DNA of 64,000 bases from Pararhizobium sp. IMCC21322. GTDB lineage: Bacteria; Pseudomonadota; Alphaproteobacteria; Rhizobiales; GCA-2746425. This document shows positions 55,561-64,000 of this stretch, piece after piece (positions within the stretch are counted from its first letter, which is position 1; every line of letters starts with the position of its first letter). The notes beneath the pieces are model-generated. The model ran no database searches and was not told the DNA's origin. It saw only the letters and a list, made by a program, of their open reading frames with translations. The DNA is taken from assembly GCF_030758295.1 (NCBI RefSeq), contig NZ_CP132335.1, positions 2,890,412 through 2,954,411 on the forward strand. The letters are read 5' to 3'. The position numbers were made by a program, and so were the translations under genes.

Positions 55561-57228
55561 ATGAGCGAACAAAACCAATTCGTATTCCTGCCACTGGGTG
55601 GGGTTGGCGAAATCGGCATGAATCTGGGCATGTATGGCTTCGGACCGGTTGATAAGAAATCCTGGATTGTTGTCGATTTCGGACTTGGATTTGCAAGGGA
55701 AACACAACCTGGCGTCGATCTGATATTTCCGGACATACGTTTTCTGGAGTCCGAGAAAAACAACGTCCTTGGTATAATTCTGACCCATGCCCATGAAGAC
55801 CATTATGGTGGGCTTGTGGATTTGTGGGAACGTGTTGGCGCGCCCGTATATGCAACGCCCTTCACGGCAGCCATGCTGGAAGCAAAGCTTGATGGAGCGC
55901 CGTGGGCCGGAAAAATTCCGATCAACACAATCAGCCAGACCGAACGTTGGAACCTGGGGCCATTTGATCTGGAAATGGTGCCTGTTTCCCATTCCATACC
56001 TGAACCAAATGCTCTTGCAATTCGCACTCCGCTCGGACTAGCCCTTCACACAGGTGACTGGAAAATCGATCCGACGCCTGTCGTTGGAGAAGCAATGGAC
56101 GTGGATCGTCTGAAAGAGATTGGTGAAGAGGGTGTTCTCGCGCTCATCTGCGATTCGACCAACGCCGTGCGTGATGGGATCAGCCCCAGCGAGGCAGACA
56201 TTGCAGCCGGCCTTTACGACTTCATCAAGGATGCGCCGAACCGGGTTGCTGTAACCTCTTTTGCGTCAAATGTGGCGCGCATGCGGACCGTTGCCGAAGT
56301 TGCCGAAAAAGCCGGACGTGATGTCATTCTGGTCGGACGCGCCATGCAACGCGTGTCAATCATCGCCAGAGAGCTGGGTTTTTTTGATGGGATCAAACCG
56401 TTTTTATCTGAAGATGATTTTGGTTATCTGCCCCGGAACAAGGTGCTGGTGATGTGCACAGGCAGCCAGGGTGAAGATCGCGCAGCACTTGCGCGCATTG
56501 CCAATGGCAGCCACCGCAACATCAAGCTGGTGTCCGGAGACCGTGTCATCTTCTCGTCCCGCACGATTCCAGGAAACGAAGTCCCCGTAAATACGGTCAT
56601 TAACAGCCTGTGCGATCAGGGTATGGAAGTCATCACCGATCGTGATGGCCTTGTTCATGTTTCCGGCCATCCACGCCGGGGTGAGCTGGTTCAGATGTAT
56701 GATTGGATGAAGCCCGAGATTGCAGTGCCTGTTCACGGAGAACCGCTTCATCTGTCCGCCCATGCCAAGTTGGCATCAGAGCAGGGCGTCAAGAATGTCG
56801 TGCAAATTCGAAATGGCGCATTGGTCAAACTGGCACCGGGCAAACCGGGCATCATTGATAATATGCAGGCTGGCCGACTCCACAAGGATGGCAAGCTCAT
56901 AACCGAGCCGGAAACCGGCGGTGTGGGTGAACGTCGCAAGCTTTCTTTTGCCGGTGTGGTATCAGTGTCTCTGGTGATGTCTCGTCAGGGTGAAATTCTG
57001 GATGAACCAGCAGCCGATTTGTATGGTCTCCCGGATTTCGATAGTAAGGGCGCGGATTTTGAAGATATTATTCTGGATGCCATTGATGGTGTGCTCGACA
57101 GCATGCCTGCGAAACGCCGCAAAAACTCTGGTCAACTTGAGGAATCTGTACGCCGGGCCATTCGTGGTGAAGTGCAGCATGTCTGGGGCAAAAAGCCCGT
57201 TTGCCAGGTTCGCGTACATATCGTTTGA
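55561..57228 (+). CDS. rnj: Ribonuclease J
   Basis: 555 residues. The beta-lactamase/beta-CASP fold has the metal-binding HAHEDHYGGLVD near 76, DTGDWKIDPTP (HTGD motif) and the C-terminal GHPRRGELVQMYDWMKPEIA, then PVHGEPLHLSAHAKLA. RNase J is a 5'-3' exonuclease and endonuclease for mRNA decay and rRNA maturation, and is used in alphaproteobacteria beside RNase E. It abuts birA with no space. Confidence 0.95.
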   Translation: MSEQNQFVFLPLGGVGEIGMNLGMYGFGPVDKKSWIVVDFGLGFARETQPGVDLIFPDIRFLESEKNNVLGIILTHAHEDHYGGLVDLWERVGAPVYATPFTAAMLEAKLDGAPWAGKIPINTISQTERWNLGPFDLEMVPVSHSIPEPNALAIRTPLGLALHTGDWKIDPTPVVGEAMDVDRLKEIGEEGVLALICDSTNAVRDGISPSEADIAAGLYDFIKDAPNRVAVTSFASNVARMRTVAEVAEKAGRDVILVGRAMQRVSIIARELGFFDGIKPFLSEDDFGYLPRNKVLVMCTGSQGEDRAALARIANGSHRNIKLVSGDRVIFSSRTIPGNEVPVNTVINSLCDQGMEVITDRDGLVHVSGHPRRGELVQMYDWMKPEIAVPVHGEPLHLSAHAKLASEQGVKNVVQIRNGALVKLAPGKPGIIDNMQAGRLHKDGKLITEPETGGVGERRKLSFAGVVSVSLVMSRQGEILDEPAADLYGLPDFDSKGADFEDIILDAIDGVLDSMPAKRRKNSGQLEESVRRAIRGEVQHVWGKKPVCQVRVHIV

Positions 57229-57247
57229 CTCTTGAGGAGCAGACCCG

Positions 57248-57652
57248 ATGCTGGACCGCTTGAACCATGTCGCCATTGCTGTACCCGATCTGCAAAGTGC
57301 CTCGCACCAGTACAAAACGACACTGGGAGCGACCATCTCTGAGCCCATCGAAATCCCCGACCAGGGGGTAACGGTGGTTTTCATAGAACTGCCAAACACC
57401 AAGATTGAACTGCTCGAACCATTGGGTGAGAAATCCCCAATCGCCGGGTTCCTGGAGAAAAATCCATCGGGTGGCATTCACCACCTCTGCTACGAGGTGG
57501 ATGATATTCTGAAGGCCCGCGACAAATTGCAGGCAGACGGCGTGCGTGTTCTGGGTGATGGTGAGCCGAAAATTGGAGCTCATGGAAAACCGGTGCTGTT
57601 TCTGCACCCGAAGGATTTTCAGGGTACGCTCATTGAATTGGAAGAGGTTTAG
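57248..57652 (+). CDS. mce: Methylmalonyl-CoA epimerase
   Basis: 134 residues, VOC fold. It opens MLDRLNHVAIAVPDLQSASH, with the metal His in NHVAIAVPDL, and has GGIHHLCYEVDDILKARDKL and IGAHGKPVLFLHPKDFQGTL, followed by IELEEV, typical for the enzyme. It turns (2S)- to (2R)-methylmalonyl-CoA in propionate use. It is a usual rhizobial neighbour of rnj and proS. Confidence 0.93.
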   Translation: MLDRLNHVAIAVPDLQSASHQYKTTLGATISEPIEIPDQGVTVVFIELPNTKIELLEPLGEKSPIAGFLEKNPSGGIHHLCYEVDDILKARDKLQADGVRVLGDGEPKIGAHGKPVLFLHPKDFQGTLIELEEV

Positions 57653-57655
57653 AAC

Positions 57656-57919
57656 ATGTCTTTTGCAAGTGGTCTTGCAATCTATTTCATCATCTGGTGG
57701 CTGGTGCTGTTTGTGACGCTTCCATTTGGTGTTCGCTCCCAACATGAGGGCGAGGATATGGCGCTTGGAACGGATCGGGGAGCCCCGATAAAAGCGAGCA
57801 TTGGCAAAAAGGCCATCGCCACCACGCTTATTTCTTTGGCCGTGTTTGGCGCGTTTTACTATGCCCGTGTTGTTGTTGGCTTTGGATTGGACGACATTCC
57901 TTTTCTGCCAACCTTTTAG
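57656..57919 (+). CDS. DUF1467 family small membrane protein
   Basis: 87 residues with two membrane segments (LAIYFIIWWLVLFVTLPFGV and AIATTLISLAVFGAFYYARV) joined by a short polar loop (RSQHEGEDMALGTDRGAP). DUF1467 proteins always lie near mce and proS in alphaproteobacteria; the function is unknown. It starts 3 bases after the mce stop, so coupled. Confidence 0.88.
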   Translation: MSFASGLAIYFIIWWLVLFVTLPFGVRSQHEGEDMALGTDRGAPIKASIGKKAIATTLISLAVFGAFYYARVVVGFGLDDIPFLPTF

Positions 57920-58004
57920 CTACCTCCACCACGACAGGCCAAATGTAGAGTGTGTGTTGAAAACACTATCTCACTGTTCTTAATATCAATTTTTGAAAAA
58001 AACA

Positions 58005-58038
58005 TAAAAAAAGAGCGGAGGATAAACCTCCGCTCTTT
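58005..58038. terminator. Hairpin terminator, strong T-run on the minus strand
   Basis: AAAGAGCGGAGG and CCTCCGCTCTTT make a 12-pair stem with a 5-base loop. On the plus strand TTTCC follows (end of the DUF1467 transcript); on the minus strand a run of seven T follows, stronger. That implies a possible minus-strand transcript from the 58040-58360 region. Confidence 0.8.
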
Positions 58039-58146
58039 CCAGTTCCGCGTTCCTGTTTCCAATCCGAATTGAATAGACTTCGTTTCGAATATGCGCTGGA
58101 AAAACCGCGCAACGGAAACACTCCCTCCCAAGACTAAGACCGCGAA

Positions 58147-58171
58147 AGAAGGCAGCTATGCGCCGCCTTCT
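58147..58171 (-). terminator. Second hairpin in the DUF1467-proS gap
   Basis: AGAAGGC and GCCTTCT enclose an imperfect stem, GC-rich in the middle, with TTC following on the minus strand. It lies 10 bases beyond the stop of the small ORF below. Confidence 0.45.
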
Positions 58172-58179
58172 GAGATAAA

Positions 58180-58338
58180 CTAGCGTCGAAAATTCGGTTT
58201 GTCACCATATTGTGACCGCTGAAGTGCTTTTTTTTGCCGGAGCAGGTTGAAGAGACCGCGATAAAGATCATGCAGGTTGTTTCCAACAAAAGGCTTGTGT
58301 TTTTCCCTGCCATACGGTTTCTCTCTCGTTGATAACAA
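58180..58338 (-). CDS. Candidate 52-residue basic ORF in the gap before proS
   Basis: Open frame on the minus strand from a possible TTG at 58338 to TAG at 58180; no ATG and no clear ribosome site. The peptide looks protein-like: [20 protein letters not shown], then [18 protein letters not shown] ending NFRR, strongly basic with helix-like spacing. Two hairpins follow on the same strand. The gap 57920-58362 has no other gene but holds several inverted repeats (also GTCAC-N6-GTGAC at 58201), so it could instead be a structured RNA. Low confidence. Confidence 0.25.
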   Translation of the reverse strand: MLSTREKPYGREKHKPFVGNNLHDLYRGLFNLLRQKKALQRSQYGDKPNFRR

Positions 58339-58362
58339 ACGATAGTTACAAACGGATTCTCG

Positions 58363-59691
58363 ATGCGTCTTTCCCGTTACTTCCTGCCGATTCTAAAAGA
58401 AACGCCGAAAGAGGCGGAAATCGTCTCACACCGTCTGATGTTGCGCGCCGGAATGATCCGACAGCAATCCGCCGGGATTTATTCATGGCTGCCATTTGGG
58501 CATGCCGTTTTGAAAAAAGTCGATCAGATTGTACGTGAAGAACAGAATCGTGCCGGCGCGGTTGAATTGTTGATGCCAACTATTCAGCCCGCAGATTTAT
58601 GGCGTGAAAGCGGGCGCTATGATGATTACGGCAAGGAAATGCTGCGCATCACAGATCGACATGGCAGGGACATGTTGTTTGGCCCGACCAATGAAGAAAT
58701 GATCGCCGACATTTTTCGCGGGTCTGTAAAGTCCTACAAGGACCTGCCTTTGAATCTCTACCACATTCAATGGAAATTCCGAGACGAGGTGCGTCCCCGC
58801 TTTGGCGTGATGCGCGGTCGGGAATTTCTGATGAAGGACGCCTATTCGTTTGACCTGACCAAGGAAGATGCGCGCAAATCCTACAACCGCATGTTTGTGG
58901 CCTATCTGCGAACCTATCAGCGCCTTGGTCTGACTGCGATCCCGATGAAAGCGGACTCTGGGCCAATTGGCGGCGACATGACCCATGAATTCATTGTTTT
59001 GGCTGATACTGGCGAAAGCGAAGTGTATTGCCATCGTGATTTCCTGGACTTGCCTGTGCCGGGTGAAGATGTCGATTTCGATGGCGACTTGTCCCCATGG
59101 GTGGACAAATACACCGCTCAATATGCCGCCACCGAAGAAATGCACGATGAGGCAGCTTTTGCACAAATTCCGGAACAGGACCGGGTTTCGGCAAGGGGTA
59201 TTGAAGTTGGTCATATTTTCTATTTCGGCACCAAATATTCAGACCCCATGAATGCCCGTGTTGCCGGACCGGACGGTGTAGATGTACCTGTCCATATGGG
59301 ATCTTATGGCATTGGCGTGTCTCGCCTTGTGGGCGCGATTATCGAAGCAAGCCATGATGAAAACGGAATTATCTGGCCTGAAGCGGTCGCGCCTTTCCAG
59401 ATTGGTTTGATCAGTTTGAAAGCTGGACACGAAGCCACAGACGCTGCTTGCGATGAGCTGTATGCGCGCCTTACTAAGGCCGGAATGTCCGTGCTTTACG
59501 ATGATCGTGATATGCGCGCTGGCGGCAAGTTTGCGTCCATGGATTTGATCGGATTGCCTTGGCAATTGATCATTGGACCCAAGGGTGTCGAAAGTGGAGA
59601 AATTGAATTGAAGAATCGTCGTACCGGAGAGCGGGAAAGCCTGACACCGGATGCAGCCTTCAACAAGCTACAGGCCACGTTGGCTTCGTAA
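58363..59691 (+). CDS. proS: Prolyl-tRNA synthetase, short alphaproteobacterial type
   Basis: 442 residues, well short of the 570 of E. coli, because the editing INS domain is missing between motifs 2 and 3. Class II motifs: [20 protein letters not shown], then [40 protein letters not shown] (motif 2) and [20 protein letters not shown] (motif 3). It charges tRNA-Pro. Editing of Ala-tRNA-Pro must be done by another protein. Confidence 0.96.
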   Translation: MRLSRYFLPILKETPKEAEIVSHRLMLRAGMIRQQSAGIYSWLPFGHAVLKKVDQIVREEQNRAGAVELLMPTIQPADLWRESGRYDDYGKEMLRITDRHGRDMLFGPTNEEMIADIFRGSVKSYKDLPLNLYHIQWKFRDEVRPRFGVMRGREFLMKDAYSFDLTKEDARKSYNRMFVAYLRTYQRLGLTAIPMKADSGPIGGDMTHEFIVLADTGESEVYCHRDFLDLPVPGEDVDFDGDLSPWVDKYTAQYAATEEMHDEAAFAQIPEQDRVSARGIEVGHIFYFGTKYSDPMNARVAGPDGVDVPVHMGSYGIGVSRLVGAIIEASHDENGIIWPEAVAPFQIGLISLKAGHEATDAACDELYARLTKAGMSVLYDDRDMRAGGKFASMDLIGLPWQLIIGPKGVESGEIELKNRRTGERESLTPDAAFNKLQATLAS

Positions 59692-59711
59692 CAGCCCCAT
59701 CAAGAGATTCT

Positions 59712-61004
59712 ATGACTGAACTGGCTCCAGATTTTGCAGATGCGCCTAACGGCACAAAACCATTCTCGCGGTTTGAGTGGATGTTGGCGGGTCGTTACTT
59801 GCGGGCGCGGCGCAAGGAAGCGTCCATTTCTGCAATCGCAGGCTTTTCATTTGCCGGCATCATGCTGGGGGTGGCGGCGCTTATTATCGTGATGGCCGTG
59901 ATGAACGGATTTCGCACCGAACTGCTCGGCAAGATTTTGGGCATTAATGGGCACATGATTATTGAACCGATCGACGGCCCGTTAAATGATTTTGATGATG
60001 TCACGGCACGCTTGTCGAAGCTGGAATCTGTACGGGCTGCCATTCCAATCGTCGAAGGGCAGGTACTTGCCTCAGCGCGGGAAAACAGCAGGGGCGTCCT
60101 TGTACGCGGGATTCAGGAAGCAGACTTTCAAAAATTGCCAGCCGTTCTCAACAATGTGCTTCAGGGGACTTTGACAGGATTTGATGATGGCGGTGGCCTG
60201 GCCGTCGGGTCACGACTTGCAGCCAATCTGGGTCTTCAGTTGGGGGACCGGATGACGCTTGTCTCTCCCAGAGGCGCCGTGACGCCAATGGGCGTCGCGC
60301 CTCGGGTGAAGGCCTATCCGATCACAGCCATTTTCCAACTTGGCATGTCGGAATATGATTCAACCTATGTGTTCATGCAGCAGGCCGAAGCACAGCTCTA
60401 TTTCAACAAGAATGACACAGTGTCCTTTATAGAGGTCTATCTGCAGGATCCGGATAATGTGGGCATTATGCGCGGCCCCATAACGGAAGCCGCTGAACGG
60501 CCTGTCTTCATCACCGATTGGCAACAACGCAACGCTACGTTCTTTTCGGCTCTTCAGGTGGAACGGAATGTGATGTTCATCATTCTTACTCTGATCGTTT
60601 TGGTCGCGGCACTGAACATCATTTCCGGGTTGATTATGCTGGTAAAGGACAAGGGCCGGGACATTGCTGTCCTGCGCACAATGGGCGCCACCCGTGGTGC
60701 GATCATGCGAATCTTTTTCATCACCGGCGCTGCCATCGGTATGTTCGGAACATTGGCCGGTTTTGTGCTGGGAACAGTGGTTTGCCTCAACATCGAAAAC
60801 ATCCGGCAGTTCTTGTCACGCCTGACGGAAACCGAATTGTTTTCACCGGAACTGTATTTCCTGAGCCGCTTGCCTGCGGACATGGATCCATCGGAGGTTG
60901 CTACAGTGGTCTTAATGGCACTGGTATTGTCATTTCTGGCAACATTGTATCCGGCATGGCGTGCTGCACGCCTCGACCCGGTGGACGCGCTTCGTTATGA
61001 ATAA
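59712..61004 (+). CDS. lolC: Lipoprotein-releasing ABC transporter permease LolC/LolE
   Basis: 430 residues. The N-terminal segment ([20 protein letters not shown], then [20 protein letters not shown]), a large periplasmic domain, and three C-terminal segments with [20 protein letters not shown] identify the MacB/FtsX-type fold. It extracts lipoproteins from the inner membrane for LolA. A single LolC serves both roles in alphaproteobacteria. Its end overlaps lolD by 8 bases. Confidence 0.93.
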   Translation: MTELAPDFADAPNGTKPFSRFEWMLAGRYLRARRKEASISAIAGFSFAGIMLGVAALIIVMAVMNGFRTELLGKILGINGHMIIEPIDGPLNDFDDVTARLSKLESVRAAIPIVEGQVLASARENSRGVLVRGIQEADFQKLPAVLNNVLQGTLTGFDDGGGLAVGSRLAANLGLQLGDRMTLVSPRGAVTPMGVAPRVKAYPITAIFQLGMSEYDSTYVFMQQAEAQLYFNKNDTVSFIEVYLQDPDNVGIMRGPITEAAERPVFITDWQQRNATFFSALQVERNVMFIILTLIVLVAALNIISGLIMLVKDKGRDIAVLRTMGATRGAIMRIFFITGAAIGMFGTLAGFVLGTVVCLNIENIRQFLSRLTETELFSPELYFLSRLPADMDPSEVATVVLMALVLSFLATLYPAWRAARLDPVDALRYE

Positions 61005-61692
61005 TGGCGTCGCAGTACAACCAGCCATGAAACTGACTGGTATTGAGAAAACCTACGGGCATGGCGATGCAACCCTCACCGTATTGAAGGATGCAAACCT
61101 CGACCTTGCTGCCGGTGAAATGGTTGCATTGGTGGCGCCCTCAGGCACCGGTAAATCAACCTTGCTCCACATCGCAGGGCTTCTTGAAAAGCCAACAAGC
61201 GGCGAAGTTTACGTGGGAGGCGCTGCCTGTCACAAGCTTGATGACAAGGCTCTGACGCGTATGAGGCGCACCGAGATTGGGATCGTCTATCAGTTTCATC
61301 ATCTGCTGCCCGAATTCACGGCAGTTGAGAATATTGCAATGCCGATGATGATTCGTGGCTTGGACAGGGCAGAAGCGCAAAAAAGGGCATTCACGCTGCT
61401 TCAGTACCTTCATATTGACCATCGAAGCAAACACCGGCCCGCAGAGTTGTCGGGCGGTGAGCAGCAGCGTGTTGCCATTGCCAGGGCTGTTGCCAACAGC
61501 CCACGCATATTGCTTGCAGATGAGCCGACTGGAAATCTCGACCCGAAAACCTCTGACTATGTATTTGACGCTCTGTCGCAGCTTGTTAAAGAGTCCGGGT
61601 TATCCGCTTTGGTAGCCACGCACAATCTGGATCTGGCCGCCCGCATGGACAGAAAGATTACCATTCAAGATCAACGGATCGTTGCCCATTAA
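60997..61692 (+). CDS. lolD: Lipoprotein-releasing ABC transporter ATPase LolD
   Basis: 231 residues from ATG 60997, inside the end of lolC. Walker [21 protein letters not shown], signature [20 protein letters not shown], Walker [16 protein letters not shown] and the H-loop VATHNLD are all present. It powers LolC. Confidence 0.95.
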   Translation: MNNGVAVQPAMKLTGIEKTYGHGDATLTVLKDANLDLAAGEMVALVAPSGTGKSTLLHIAGLLEKPTSGEVYVGGAACHKLDDKALTRMRRTEIGIVYQFHHLLPEFTAVENIAMPMMIRGLDRAEAQKRAFTLLQYLHIDHRSKHRPAELSGGEQQRVAIARAVANSPRILLADEPTGNLDPKTSDYVFDALSQLVKESGLSALVATHNLDLAARMDRKITIQDQRIVAH

Positions 61693-61741
61693 AGCAATTT
61701 TAACTGTAAATATTCCCTGTTTGTTCTTTTTCTTGAAAAGA

Positions 61742-61756
61742 GAACAAAAGTAGAAC
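61742..61756 (+). promoter_or_regulatory. LexA (SOS) box
   Basis: GAACAAAAGTAGAAC is GAAC-N7-GAAC, the exact alphaproteobacterial LexA motif (GTTC-N7-GTTC on the other strand). It lies 33 bases before the small ORF start and just after a TTGAAA (61733) that could be its -35 element, so LexA would block polymerase binding. The -10 region is weak. Confidence 0.8.
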
Positions 61757-61788
61757 AATGTAAGGCTCAAGCCACACAGGAGCCTACA

Positions 61789-61890
61789 ATGTTCTATCAA
61801 TTTCGTGACATAACCGCATTCGTAACACTGATCATGTTCTCCTTTTTTGTCGCCTTTCTGGGCGACTGGGCTGTGATTTCCGGATTTTAG
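61789..61890 (+). CDS. 33-residue SOS-regulated membrane peptide, SidA-like by features
   Basis: ATG 61789 to TAG 61888-61890, with AGGAG 6 bases before the ATG. The peptide starts MFYQFRDI; residues 9-26 (TAFVTLIMFSFFVAFLGD) are one hydrophobic segment, and it ends ISGF. A perfect LexA box sits just upstream. Caulobacter SidA is a 29-residue, single-segment inner-membrane peptide that stops division in the SOS response; the size, topology and control match, but I have no alignment. After its TAG the same frame stays open for 33 codons with an Asp/Pro/Asn repeat. Confidence 0.7.
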   Translation: MFYQFRDITAFVTLIMFSFFVAFLGDWAVISGF

Positions 61891-62035
61891 GATCCTCCAT
61901 TTGATCCAGACAATCCGGCTAATCCAGACAATAATGGGTGCAGCAGAGATGTGGAAACAACAGCTTCCCGCTGGACCACAATACCTGCATGAGCGACAAT
62001 AGCAGAAGAACAGGTTTCAAACTGCGAGTCGCTTC

Positions 62036-64000
62036 ATGGCAGATCCGGGCTTTATCCACCTTCGTGTACATTCGGCCTATTCGCTGCTTGAGGGCGCATT
62101 GCAAATTGGAAAGTTGCTGGAGCTTACCAAAGCTGATGCTATGCCGGCTGTTGCTATAACGGACACCGGCAATCTGTTCGGCGCGCTAGAGTTTTCCGAC
62201 AAAGCCCAATCCAAGGGCATCCAGCCAATCATCGGCTGTCAGATGGCAATCGATTTTGCGGACATTGAAATTGATCCGCGATCAAGAGATGGTCGGAACC
62301 GGCCGGATGTTGCCTATGGCAATGTCGTGTTGCTTGCAATGAACGAAACCGGTTTCCTCAACCTTTCAAAGCTTGTCAGCCGCAGCTTTCTGGAAACGGA
62401 TGCGTCGACCCGTTCCCACACCTCACTTGAACTTCTGACTGAATTGAATGACGGACTGATTTGCCTGTCCGGTGGGCTGGAAGGGGCAATTGATCAATTG
62501 ATCGCGGATCGGGACGACGTCCGCGCCGCATCAAGATTGAACACATTAGCCAAAATGTTCGGTGACCGATTCTATATTGAAATACAGCGTCATGAACATC
62601 CTGCTGAAAGGTACACTGAGCGTTTTCTGGTGAACTACGCCTATGAGCATGACATTGCACTGGTTGCCACCAATGAGGTCTTCTTTCCTGATCAGAGCGA
62701 CTTTGAAGCTCATGATGCGCTGATTTCCATCGCGCAGGGGCGCATGGTTGCAGAAGATGATCGACGGAAGCTGACAGCACACCATTACTTCAAGAGCCGC
62801 GCGGAAATGCGGGATCTGTTTGCAGACATTCCCGAGGCTTTGGAAAACACGGTCGAGATTGCCCAAAGATGTCAATTTCGTCCGGACAAGCATGATCCGA
62901 TCCTGCCGAATTTCACAGGTGAGGGGAGCGAACCAACAGCTGAGAGCGAAGACACGGCGCAACTGCTTGAGCGGGAAGCAGCGGAGTTGCGGCAGCAGGC
63001 TCTGGATGGACTGGAGCAACGGCTTGGCCAGTTGGGGCTGGCACCGGGCGTTGATCGGGAAACCTACGATAAGCGTCTGGCCTTCGAGTTGGATGTGATC
63101 GTTGGTATGAAGTATCCCGGCTATTTTCTCATCGTTGCCGACTTCATCAAATGGGCCAAGTTGAATGATGTGCCAGTTGGCCCAGGCCGTGGCTCTGGTG
63201 CCGGGTCTTTGGTGGCCTGGTCACTGACCATTACGGACATTGATCCGCTTCGCTTTTCCCTTCTGTTCGAACGGTTTCTGAACCCCGATCGCGTATCCAT
63301 GCCCGATTTCGATATCGATTTCTGTCAGGAGAAGCGCGACAAGGTTATCCGCTATGTCCAGCGCCGCTACGGTGCGGCGCAGGTGGCTCAAATCATCACA
63401 TTTGGAACTCTGCAGGCCAGAGCCGTTCTGCGGGACGTGGGCCGTGTTCTGCAAATGCCATATGGGCAGGTGGATCGTCTCTGCAAAATGGTGCCCTCGA
63501 CACCAGCCAATCCTATGACGCTGCAAGAGGCGATTGATACTGAGCCTCGCCTCAAGGAAGCCGGTGAAGAGGAGGAGGTGGTCGCACGTCTGTTTTCCAT
63601 GGCGACGCGCCTGGAAGGGCTCTACCGCCACGCTTCAACACATGCTGCTGGCATTGTCATTGGTGACCGTCCGCTGGAACAGCTGGTGCCCCTGTATCGC
63701 GATCCGCGATCTGACATGCCGGTTACTCAATACAATATGAAGTGGGTGGAGCAGGCGGGCCTGGTCAAATTCGATTTTCTGGGGCTCAAAACGCTGACGA
63801 TCCTGGAGCGCGCCATCGGTCTTATCGCTCGACGTGGAATTGATGTTGATCTGAGCACTGTTCCATTGGAAGACAAAAAAACATACGAGATGCTGGCACG
63901 CGGCGAAACGGCTGGCGTCTTTCAATTGGAAAGTCAGGGCATGCGCCGTGCTTTGGCGGGCATGAAGCCGGATAGATTTGAAGACATCATTGCGCTTGTG
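62036..64000 (+). CDS. dnaE: DNA polymerase III alpha subunit, N-terminal 655 codons
   Basis: Runs off the window end. It opens MADPGFIHLRVHSAYSLLEG, the PHP domain start of replicative DnaE. Motifs later are MKYPGYFLIVADFIKWAKLN, GPGRGSGAGSLVAW, and PDFDIDFCQEKRDKVIRYVQ with the catalytic Asp pair. It polymerises both leading and lagging strands. It is more like DnaE1 than the SOS-type DnaE2 (full PHP, no imuAB next to it). An in-frame stop near 61999 and weak ribosome site leave 62036 as the only ATG. Confidence 0.95.
   Translation, partial: MADPGFIHLRVHSAYSLLEGALQIGKLLELTKADAMPAVAITDTGNLFGALEFSDKAQSKGIQPIIGCQMAIDFADIEIDPRSRDGRNRPDVAYGNVVLLAMNETGFLNLSKLVSRSFLETDASTRSHTSLELLTELNDGLICLSGGLEGAIDQLIADRDDVRAASRLNTLAKMFGDRFYIEIQRHEHPAERYTERFLVNYAYEHDIALVATNEVFFPDQSDFEAHDALISIAQGRMVAEDDRRKLTAHHYFKSRAEMRDLFADIPEALENTVEIAQRCQFRPDKHDPILPNFTGEGSEPTAESEDTAQLLEREAAELRQQALDGLEQRLGQLGLAPGVDRETYDKRLAFELDVIVGMKYPGYFLIVADFIKWAKLNDVPVGPGRGSGAGSLVAWSLTITDIDPLRFSLLFERFLNPDRVSMPDFDIDFCQEKRDKVIRYVQRRYGAAQVAQIITFGTLQARAVLRDVGRVLQMPYGQVDRLCKMVPSTPANPMTLQEAIDTEPRLKEAGEEEEVVARLFSMATRLEGLYRHASTHAAGIVIGDRPLEQLVPLYRDPRSDMPVTQYNMKWVEQAGLVKFDFLGLKTLTILERAIGLIARRGIDVDLSTVPLEDKKTYEMLARGETAGVFQLESQGMRRALAGMKPDRFEDIIALV

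Noticed and set aside
57916-58131. 71-codon minus-strand frame across the terminator
   Set aside because: It would have to be read through a strong intrinsic terminator and has no suitable start.
62036-64000. SOS-type DnaE2 (ImuC)
   Set aside because: Although a LexA box lies upstream, the N-terminus and PHP domain are replicative, imuA and imuB are absent, and the box better serves the small peptide.

Overview
The window looks like a chromosome segment of an alphaproteobacterium of the order Hyphomicrobiales (Rhizobiales). The second half carries a gene order I know from that group: clpP-clpX-lon-hup, tRNA-Val and tRNA-Asp, nuoA to nuoN, birA, rnj, a methylmalonyl-CoA epimerase gene, a DUF1467 gene, proS, lolC-lolD and dnaE. 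ProRS is the short alphaproteobacterial type, NuoE has a long C-terminal tail, and a LexA site has the alphaproteobacterial form GAAC-N7-GAAC. I cannot name the genus.

Layout. (1) 1-12.0 kb is a catabolic island: a sugar-type ABC importer with ribokinase-like kinase, SDR dehydrogenase and HAD phosphatase; a divergent regulator made of a TIM-barrel domain fused to a degenerate AAA+ domain and a Fis-type HTH; and an operon of a Tm-1-like (UPF0261) protein, a stand-alone TIM-barrel protein of the same family as the regulator's sensor, and a flavoprotein. (2) 11.4-12.8 kb is a decay zone: a truncated third TIM-barrel copy, a frameshifted VOC gene, a sulfotransferase fragment, an insertion-sequence-like end and a tRNA-Thr with broken stems. 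(3) 12.9-23.6 kb is a second catabolic operon on the minus strand (enolase-superfamily protein, SsuABC-type importer, epimerase, DapA-like lyase/aldolase, CoA-transferase, enoyl-CoA hydratase, flavoprotein) facing a divergent GntR/FCD regulator, with a perfect palindrome between them.

(4) 23.9-31 kb is mixed housekeeping: tRNA-Ser, a small secreted protein, RlpA, a D,D-carboxypeptidase, thymidylate kinase, a GFA protein, a long CoA-transferase and an SDR protein. Just upstream of the SDR gene lies a 26-codon ORF with a Shine-Dalgarno of 14 matching bases and a UUCG-loop terminator. (5) 31.3-36.7 kb is proteostasis and nucleoid genes (ClpP, ClpX, Lon, HU). (6) 36.9-39.1 kb holds two tRNAs, an ECF sigma/anti-sigma pair and a cupredoxin. 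(7) 39.4-54.8 kb is a complete 14-gene complex I operon with an extra pentapeptide-repeat gene between nuoF and nuoG. (8) 54.8-64 kb is BirA, RNase J, Mce, DUF1467, ProRS, LolCD, a 33-residue SOS-controlled membrane peptide, and the first 655 codons of dnaE, which runs off the window.

The two catabolic islands probably feed acids or sugar derivatives into central metabolism, each under its own divergent regulator; their substrates cannot be read from sequence. The most unusual items are the SOS-controlled membrane peptide before dnaE, the 26-codon ORF, the sensor/enzyme TIM-barrel family around the Tm-1-like gene, and the decay zone with its apparent deletion junction.
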